Assembly (NCBI GenBank): GCA_946811185.2
Contig: OX328102.1
Location: 11,843,194 to 11,907,193, forward strand
Reading direction: 5' to 3'
DNA length: 64,000 nucleotides
Source: Hippopus hippopus
Taxonomy: Eukaryota > Mollusca > Bivalvia > Cardiida > Cardiidae
Shown: in pieces, positions 56,624 to 64,000 of the stretch
Layout of the letters: each line of letters opens with the position of its first letter
How positions within the stretch are numbered: position 1 is the first letter of the stretch
Program-made: the position numbers and the translations under genes
Notes under the pieces: generated by a model
What the model was told of the DNA's origin: nothing
The model's input: only the letters and a program-made list of their open reading frames with translations
The model's database searches: none

Positions 56624-57250
56624 ATTAACTCTATACCAAACAACAGTTTTAAACTCATTAAAATTGAGAGCATGTACAGATGACAAGTCACAAGTGGCTA
56701 AAATGAAGGTATCTGAATTTGATAGAATAGAAAACATTGTGGCAAAAGGAGAAAATGCTGGTTACCAGCACTTTCTCATTTGCCCATAATGTTCTTAACT
56801 CTTTACCACACGATCCTGACTTTTAACGACCCTGAGAAAGAAGCCTTTTGAAAACATTGTAGGAAAAGGAGAAAATGCTGGTAAACAGCATTTTCTCCTT
56901 TTCCTACAATGTTTTCTACTTTTCCAAAGGCAGCAGTCATCATTTGAGCTACATTTATATTGTTGTCTGCAAATGCTTTCAATTTGGTTGCGTCCGAAAT
57001 TTTGTCGTTTGGTAAAGAGTTAATAGCCTTCTCCCTTAGGTTCATTAACTCAGGATTGTGTGGTAAAGGGTGAAAAGCATTTGTAGTCAATAAATGAACT
57101 GTGTATCACAATTATAATCAAATTTGTTTTTGAAAGTGCAGAAAACATGGTGGGTAAAGGAGAAGATTTTCTCCAGTATCTTCTCCTAGGCCCACAGAAG
57201 CCTTCCCTGCAAGGGTTGTTAAAACACAGGATTGTTTGATAAAGGGTTAA
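56624..57250. mobile_element. Family A cluster: minus, plus and remnants
   Basis: 56624-56792 (minus; its right end is replaced by the next copy), 56793-57025 (plus, complete, TTAACTCTTTACCACACGAT to TTTGGTAAAGAGTTAA), a right-end remnant at 57026-57072 and a partial minus copy at 57115-57250. The plus copy probably inserted into the older minus copy, whose right end reappears at 57026. Confidence 0.72.
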
Positions 57251-57365
57251 GGGTTTATAGTTTTGTGCTCGACCAATACAGGCTCATGATGAGCTATCAT
57301 CATCACTCGGTCTGTCCAGCATTGGTCAATTTTCAACAATTTCGAAGATATTTTCTTCAAATCAT

Positions 57366-57562
57366 TAACCATTTACCACACAGTCCCAAGTTTTAATGAC
57401 ACTGGAAAAGTAAACTTTTGAAAACAATGTGAGAAAAGGAGACAATGCTGTTTTCTAACCTTCCAGAAACATACCCAGTCATTGGAGCCTAATTTAATTT
57501 TTCGTCTGCAAATGCTTTTAATTTGGACAAGTCTAAATTATTGTTGTTTGGTAAAGTGTTAA
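57366..57562 (+). mobile_element. Family A MITE, half core deleted
   Basis: TTAACCATTTACCACACAGT to GTTTGGTAAAGTGTTAA. The right palindrome arm is missing. Confidence 0.65.
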
Positions 57563-57644
57563 CACTTGTGACCTTTGACCCATTTTTGAAAAAGTAAAAC
57601 GTTCAGACAAAATATATTCACATAAGGAAAACTAAAGATGATGT

Positions 57645-57832
57645 TAGGTATTCACTAACCTTTCTAAAGAACATTTGTGGCCAAGTTACAGATTTTGAAA
57701 GTAACACTTCTGAGTGACTAAACAATTTGGTTCAGCCATTGAGAAGGTGTGTTTCTTTCAAATTTGGAAGATTCTTGAGAATAAAACTAAGAATGTTTGT
57801 TTACAAGAATGGTTGGTAAATACAAACCCTTC
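57645..57832. mobile_element. Family B fold-back MITE, eroded
   Basis: GGTATTCACTAACCTTTCT faces AGAATGGTTGGTAAATAC; the inner GACTAAACAATTTGG replaces the usual GGCTAAA pair. Confidence 0.55.
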
Positions 57833-57944
57833 TTTTCTGGGACCAAATGCCTAGATTGTTGACCCATAGGCAAAGAATAAGGACCTGTAGGCCTAGAATG
57901 ATAATTTATGGTGTGTAGCTATAAATACGAATAACTTTTTCTAT

Positions 57945-58833
57945 TAAGTTTGTACCACATGACATATATCAAACTAGTCCAAACTGAAAGCATTTGTGGA
58001 CAATAAACTAAATTCTGCACAATTAGGAAATTTTTCTCTAAAAGGGTAGAAAACATTGTGAGAAAACGCTTTTCCTCCTTTTCTCACAATTATTTCAAAA
58101 GTCCTTTCCTTTGGGTTGTTAAAAATCAGGAATAGTGTGGTAAAGGGTTAACTCTATACCAGACTACAAAATTTTAGACAAAAGCAAAATTAAAACTGCA
58201 ATTATTTGGATCTTATTTCTAGACTTAGAATAACCAAAATAATATTTGGGGCTCTAAATATACCTGAGATTACCGGTACACACCCCTGTTTAAGTCTTTA
58301 CAAGACATCAAAATTTTAGACTTGACCAAATTTAAAGCATTTGCAGACGACAACTTGAATATAGCTTAAATGACGACTTCTGTCTTTGATAGGCTAGAAA
58401 ACATTAATGGAAAAGGAGAAATTGCTGGTTACCAGCATTTTCTCCTTTTTCCACAATGTTTTCAATGGCCCTCTTCTTCACTTCTTCAGGATCATTAAAA
58501 CTTAGGATTGTGTGGTAAAGGCTTAACACATTTCATGATACCATCCTATTTTGGACTAGCTAATCCAGTTCCTTCACCCCAGAACCAAGTAGCGGCTCAA
58601 ACTTTGAAATATCTTTCTATAGTAATTATGAAATATGAAATATGGTTGAACTCTTTACCCAACAACAAAATTTAACACTAGCCCAAATTGAAAGCATTTG
58701 CAGGCTACAATGTATGTTTTGCTGAAATGTGCTTCTAAAAAAATGCTGGTAAGCAGCAGTTTTTCCTATTCCCACGTTTTCAAAATCCTTCTTCCTCAGG
58801 ATCTTTTAAACTCTGGATTGTATGGTAAAGAGT
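57945..58833 (-). mobile_element. Three family A MITEs
   Basis: 57945-58151 (short core), 58290-58526 (GTCTTTACAAGACATCAAAA to TGTGTGGTAAAGGCTTAA, with an extra CTTCTTCACTTCTTCAGG) and 58645-58833 (half core lost). All have the same orientation. Confidence 0.65.
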
Positions 58834-59237
58834 TCTTATGTAATAAATGTGTCACACAGCCACAAAAGAAAAAGGAATAGGGTAGAAAACATTGGTTATT
58901 AGAAATTTCCCCTTTTGCAACAATGTCTCAAAAAATTGCAGATTGCAAGACAAAAAAAAAAAATCTCCTCTGTAAATGTTAACGAGTTAATTGTGCAAGA
59001 CATGCTACTTCAGTCTGTCACATGGCTTGCAACGTGCTGAAATTTTAGACCAAAAGAATGAAAATGAAAAGAAAAAAGTGACTTGTTTTGATTATATTTG
59101 GAAGAATGAGGTTCAGTTCCAATTTTAAATCTAGTTTATTGATTTTTTTTTTTATTAAAAAAGAATAATGCGTCACACATCATCAAAGATCTCCGACAAT
59201 CCCTTTTCAACACAAACCATGTTTTAATTATTACCTG

Positions 59238-59447
59238 AACCCTTTCTGAAGCAACACGGTGTTATAGCAACCCTGAAGAAGAAAGCTTTTAAAAACATTG
59301 TAGGAAAAGGAGAGAATGCTGGTAACAGCATTCTCTCCTTTTTCCACTATGTTTTTTACCGTCACAGACAAATCCCATTTTTTTATTTTTAATGTGTTGT
59401 CTTCAAAATTAATGACTCCAACATTTCATCTGGTGAAAAACTAATGA
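59238..59447 (+). mobile_element. Family A MITE, eroded ends
   Basis: Core GAGAATGCTGGTAACAGC with ATTCTCTCC. Both TTAA ends are lost. Confidence 0.55.
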
Positions 59448-59569
59448 GGACCTATTCTTTGCATTAATTCAAGTAATTACGTAATTTACATATTTTCTCC
59501 TGACACAAAGTTGCAGATTTGTTTGCTTCTATTGTGTTTAATGCTGGTTTTCAACATTATTGCAGTTGT

Positions 59570-60060
59570 AGCCCAGTGGCTATAATGCACCTTTCTATGT
59601 CTACCTAGAGTTTATTTTAAACATATTTTTCACAATATTCTTTCCAAGCCACTGGCTGCTTTCCTGAAAAAACCATGGTCAAAATAATGATTAGTGGTGG
59701 AATAGGGATGAATTCTGTCCCAAGGACAATTGTTAATAAGAAACACCGTTTTCTTGGTCATGCATGATATTCTAACCAATAGCTTCCGATTTCAAGTCCT
59801 GGGTATGTTATCAACTGGGCGGGCTTGGATTGAAACAAATTTGTAGCAGACAACTTTGAAAACAACATTGTAAAAATAAGGATAATTATCAACACACTCA
59901 CATTTTAACAAATTAAGGAAAGTGTGTTTGAGTGGTACGTGTTTAACATGATTTTCAACATTAGCTGGACGGCCAGTGCACCTATCCATGCTTTCTTGGA
60001 GTTTGTTGATACTCCACAAAATATTCTTCAACACATTGGGGTGGAAATGCTTATCATGTT
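59570..60060 (-). mobile_element. SINE fragments in reverse
   Basis: 59570-59830 carries CCAAGCCACTGGCTGCTTTC and the head GCCCGCCCAGTTGATAAC on the minus strand. 59940-60060 carries only the tail (CCAGTGCACCTATCCATGCT). Confidence 0.6.
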
Positions 60061-60109
60061 CTAGCCTTGGAAGGTTTCCAATTACAAGTTTGACTTTACT
60101 ATGTTAACC

Positions 60110-60338
60110 TTTAACTCTATACCAAATGACAAATTTTTGACTAGACCAAATTGGAAGCATTTGCAGAGAACAATTTAAATGTTGCTACAATTATGATTTC
60201 TCTCCTTGGTAAGGTAGAAAACATTGTGGGAAAAGGAGAAAATGCTGGTTACCAGCATTTTCTCCCTTTCCCGCGATGTTTTCAAAAGCCTTCCCCTTCA
60301 GGGTCATTAAAACTCGGGATTGTGTTGTAAAGAGTTAA
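60110..60338 (-). mobile_element. Family A MITE copy, near-perfect core
   Basis: CTTTAACTCTATACCAAATG to GTGTTGTAAAGAGTTAA. The palindrome centre is at about 60250. Confidence 0.75.
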
Positions 60339-60433
60339 AGTACTAAATTAGCCTACTGGGCATATTCAGTCTTGAATAAGATTAGATAATTGCAGTAACA
60401 AGGTTTCTCTTGTTCAGACTGTTTCATCTAAGC

Positions 60434-60537
60434 AAACAGTGTAGATCAAAGATCAGACTATGCTTTGTGCAGTCTGATCTTGATCTACACTGCCTGCAAA
60501 AACAACTATTGCTATGAAAGGCAATTTTAAGGGTTAA
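60434..60537 (-). mobile_element. Family C MITE
   Basis: Hairpin GTGTAGATCAAAGATCAGAC/GTCTGATCTTGATCTACAC then GAAAGGCAATTTTAAGGGTTAA (given here as adjoining pieces). Confidence 0.65.
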
Positions 60538-60688
60538 TAAAAAAAGCCCCCTAGACATTTTGTTGTCAAGAAAAAGTTTGAGGCAGGAATATTTACACTA
60601 TGTCTGATAATCTAAAACTTGAGCCAGGCGGAAGTCTACCCTTGCATAAACACTTAAACAATGGTGTATCCTTGAGAAAGATCCTCAG

Positions 60689-60980
60689 CCCAGTTTCACA
60701 AAAAAACTTTAGTCTCTGTTTTGTTCAAGTTCGCTAATGGACTAAGTTTCTGACTTCTAAAGTCACATTTCAGACACATTTGACTTGCATTTACAGCCTA
60801 AAGTAACATTCTCAGATCCCAAGTTGACACAATCTTCTAGACTCAGCTCAGCAAAGTACTGGACTTAACTCTGAGTTAAGTCTCCTTATTTTGCTGAGCT
60901 CAACTTTAGTCAGAAACTGAGTGAGTCTACTAATGGATTTGATCAAATTAAGAGACCTAAGTTTTTTGTGAAACCTAGCG
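60689..60980. mobile_element. Fold-back element with GTTTCACAAAAAA ends
   Basis: Left CAGTTTCACAAAAAAACTTT, right GACCTAAGTTTTTTGTGAAA. Inner arms also pair: GACTAAGTTTCTGACT with GTCAGAAACTGAGTGAGTC, and ACTCAGCTCAGCAAAGTA with TTTTGCTGAGCTCAACT. Almost the whole 290 bp folds on itself. Confidence 0.7.
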
Positions 60981-61067
60981 CTGATCCTTTGTTTTGACTC
61001 TACCACTGGAGACAAATTTTTCATTAAAAGACTTCATATTACTGTCAAATTATTGGCTCAAATTATT

Positions 61068-62379
61068 AGTCCCTGCCAGTAGGGGACTTTAGGTTTGCAC
61101 TCCGTCCGTCAGTCCGGCAAATCAGTTTTCCGGACTTTTTTTTCTAAACGCTGGCAGATATTGAGCTGATTTTTGGTGTGTAAGTCAACCACATGAGTTA
61201 CAGATCAAGTTCGAGTTTCGTTCAGGTCCACTGATTTTTGACGAAGTTATGGGCCTTGGACTTAAAAATTTTCAAGGAAAAAACAGTTTTCTGGACTTTT
61301 TTCCTAAACGCTGGTAGATATTGAGCTGATTTTTGGTGTGCAATTCAACAACTATGAGTTACAGATCAAGTTCGAGTTTCGTTCCGTTCCACTGATTTTT
61401 TATGAAATTACAGGCCTTGGACTTAGAAATTTTCACGGAAAAACAGTTTTCCGGACTTTTTTCCTAAACGCTGGCAGATATTGAGCTCATTTTTGGTGTG
61501 TAAGTTAACCACCATGAGTTACAGATCAGGTTTGAGTTTCATTCCGGTCCACTGATTTTTGACAAAATTACAGGCCTTGGACTTAGAAATTTTCACAGAA
61601 AAAACAGTTTTCCGGACTTTTTTTTCTAAACCCTGGTAGATATTGAGCTCATTTTTGGTGTGCAAGTCAACAACCACGAGTTACAGATCAAGTTCAAGGT
61701 TCGTTCCGGTCCACTGATTTTTGACGAAATTACAGGCCTAGGACTTGGAAATTTTCACAGAAAAAACAGTTTTCCAGACTTTTTTTCTAAATGCTGGCAG
61801 ATATTGAGCTGATTTTTGGTGTGTAAGTGAACCACCATGAGTTACAGATCAACTTTGAGTTTCGATATGGTCTACTAATTTTTTACGAAATTACGGGCCT
61901 TGGACTTGGAAATTTTCACGGAAAACAAGTTTTCCGAACTTTTTTTCTAAACCCTGGTAGATATTGAGTTGTTTTTTGGTGTGCAAGTCAACAACCATGA
62001 GTTACAGATCAAGTTTGAGTTTCATTCCATTCCACTGATTTTTTAAGAAAATACGGGCCTTGGACTTAGAAAATTTCACAGAAAAAACAGTTTGCCCACC
62101 TTTTTTACTTACAATGCACATGTTTGGCATGTAGGTACCTGTCATTGATACCAATCTTCTGTGGGTTATATGTCCAAGGTCAAGGTAAAAAATTTTACCC
62201 TTATCATGAAAACTTCTCCTCAACACTTTTCATAGTCATTTCTCTGTATATTTTCTAAGTACTTAAGTTATAACACTTATACATGGTAAGCTGGTACCTC
62301 TCATTGGTACACACCTGCTGATGATAAGGTCAAGGTCATCACACAAGGTAAAGGTCATATTACTGAAAATTTGCTTTTA

Positions 62380-62412
<33 letters not shown>

Positions 62413-62603
62413 CTTAGTAAAACTTCTTCAATGAACTTACTTTAACGAGGAAAATGCTTATATATCTGGCTTTCATTAAAGCATTAGATACAAAGACAGA
62501 CACAATGCTTGTAATTCTGAAAGCGAGTCAAATATGTTCTTTCTCCTCCACAGTTTCACAAACTATACCTGCCAGCGATATATACGGCCGGTAGGGGACT
62601 CAG
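61068..62603 (+). repeat. Second tandem array, unit about 160 bp, inside a larger element
   Basis: The anchor (C/T)AGATATTGAG(C/T)TG recurs at about 61154, 61314, 61474, 61636, 61797 and 61957, so spacing is 160-162 bp. Each unit has CAGTTTTCCGGACTTTTTT, TGAGTTACAGATCAAGTT and GGCCTTGGACTT. The block opens CTGCCAGTAGGGGAC and closes near GCCGGTAGGGGAC (62603). The 500 bp after the array is non-repetitive with AAGGTCAAGGTCATC phrases. The unit sequence is unrelated to the 36890 array. Confidence 0.82.
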
Positions 62604-62621
62604 TATTGCTATGCAATACTA

Positions 62622-63790
62622 TCAGAATGCTTGTTGGATTTGTCTTTGAAAGATAAGAAAACAATGTGGGAAAATGAGAAAATACTGGTTACCAGCATCT
62701 TCTTTATTTTCTCTCCATCTGTTTAAAGAAAAAAGCCCCATTCCTAAATGGTTTTTAAAACTCGGGATTTTTTGGTAAATGGTTAACAACAGAGAAGATG
62801 TAGAATGACAGAGAAGGGGAAAAAAGTATGTCACAGTAAAAATAAAGATCTCATAAAGAGGCATTTCCTATTTGGTAACCCCATTATACACAATCCAGAG
62901 TTTTAACAACCCTATAGAAGAAAACTTCAGAAAACATTGTAAGAAAAGGAGAAAATGCTGGTAACCAGCATTCTTTCCTTTCTCCCAATGTTTTCTACAA
63001 TTTCAAAGACCTATTTCAAGTTATAGTCCTATTGATGCCTGGAAAAGCTTTCAAATGGCAAGTCCAAATTTTGTTGCCTGGTAAAAAAAACCACAACATT
63101 AAATTTCCATTATTGATCCTTAACTCTTTCCATAAGGGGCACATGATTATCTCTGAGAGAGGACACCCCCAAATATTGCCCCTCTTTTCTCTTGAGGCAC
63201 AGTTCAAGTTTCACCCTAGGAATGCCACTGCCTCGCCATCTTGATCTACACTTTTCAGCAAATCTAAAAATAATTTTTGTTACCGGCATTTCCTCATTTT
63301 CCTAAAATATTTCCTGCATTTAAGTCATTACCACACAATCCTGAGTTGTAATGACCCTGGGGAAATAGCCGTTTGAAAACCTTGTAGGAAAAGGAAAAAA
63401 TGCTGATAACAAGAACTTTTGCCTTTTCCCACAAGGTTTTCTACACTTTCACAGACAATTACCATCATTTCAGCTAAATTCAATATGTTGTCTACAAATG
63501 CTTTCAGTTTGGACAAGTCGAAAATTTTGTTGTCTGGTAAAGAGTTAAAAGAAAATTACATAATGTGAAGTGCCAGTTCTTTTAATTCTTTACCATACAG
63601 TCCTGAGTTTAAATGACTTTGAGGAAGAAGGCTTTTCAAAACATTTTGGGAAAGAAGAAAATGCTAGGAATTAGCATTTTCTCCTTTTCTTACAATGTTT
63701 TTTAACATTTAAAAGACAAATGTAATGTTTTGAACTACATTTACTTTTTCATCTGCAAGTCCAATATTTTCTTGTCTGGAAAAGGATTAA
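62622..63790. mobile_element. Four family A MITEs
   Basis: 62622-62786 (minus, left arm missing), 62878-63085 (plus), 63326-63546 (plus, CATTACCACACAATCC to GTCTGGTAAAGAGTTAA) and 63586-63790 (plus, truncated right arm). Confidence 0.65.
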
Positions 63791-63958
63791 TTTGTTACCT
63801 TCAAATTTTTTCAATATGGATGAGAGTAAAATTTTGTCATTCCTAAAGAATAAACTTTAACATTTTTGTGCATATTGCACTATTTTTAAGATATATAGGA
63901 TCTGACATGAGTTGACTTTTGAGATAAGATTTTATGAAACGAGTCTAGGGAAATGTTA

Positions 63959-64000
63959 CCAAGCGAGCCTTTGGCGAGCTTAATAACATTTTTCCTTGAC
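63959..64000 (+). repeat. Start of a family F repeat cut by the window end
   Basis: AAGCGAGCCTTTGGCGAGCT then TAATAACATTTTTC matches the start of the 52797 copy. Confidence 0.55.

Noticed and set aside
56058..64000. Search for the CACHD1-like transmembrane exon
   Set aside because: No phase-1 exon with a hydrophobic 20-residue stretch and good borders was found; the region is repeats, so the exon is assumed to lie beyond the window.

Overview
The window is AT-rich nuclear animal DNA with spliced genes, tRNA-derived SINEs, mariner transposons and a very dense load of palindromic MITEs. The protein matches (a CACHD1-type receptor, a CARD fold) and the repeat style (about 160 bp tandem arrays inside mobile elements, tRNA-headed SINEs) point to a bivalve mollusc. 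A venerid clam is my tentative guess, not a demonstrated identity.

Layout. 1-1.1 kb: one exon of a minus-strand gene with a CARD-like death fold; its 3' exons lie left of the window. 1.1-20.5 kb: no gene that I can support. It holds palindromic MITEs, a decayed mariner (9.65-10.99 kb), a LINE 3' end (about 6.05-6.63 kb), a transposase scrap near 7.4 kb, a nested fold-back element (11.17-12.85 kb) and unclassified AT-rich DNA.

20.6-56.0 kb: one large plus-strand gene, read here as a CACHD1 (VWFA and Cache domain-containing protein 1, alpha2delta-like) orthologue. Twenty-three exons can be drawn with GT/AG borders. Their phases join without a break into 3,820 coding bases (1,273 codons plus one base): signal peptide, N-terminal region, VWA domain, two Cache domains, Cys-rich region and a Thr/Ser/Pro-rich stalk. 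Reading is still open at the last donor, and the membrane span and cytoplasmic tail expected from the family are not found in the remaining 8 kb, so the gene probably continues to the right.

56.0-64.0 kb: presumed intron with MITEs, SINE pieces, a fold-back element and a second array of about 160 bp units.

The main non-genic feature is MITE family A. More than 70 copies and remnants of about 190-240 bp lie in both orientations in nearly every intron. They are bounded by TTAA, start with CCCTTTACCA and end with TGGTAAAGGG. This is the piggyBac signature (TTAA target, CCC/GGG ends). At the centre is a near-perfect palindrome of about 67 bp. Family C shows similar TTAA-bounded ends. Several insertions lie only 20-50 bp from exon borders. 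One MITE of another family sits inside a decayed duplicate of exon 11, and a dead mariner lies 22 bp past the exon 20 donor. I see no prokaryotic operon, CRISPR array or canonical tRNA/rRNA gene.
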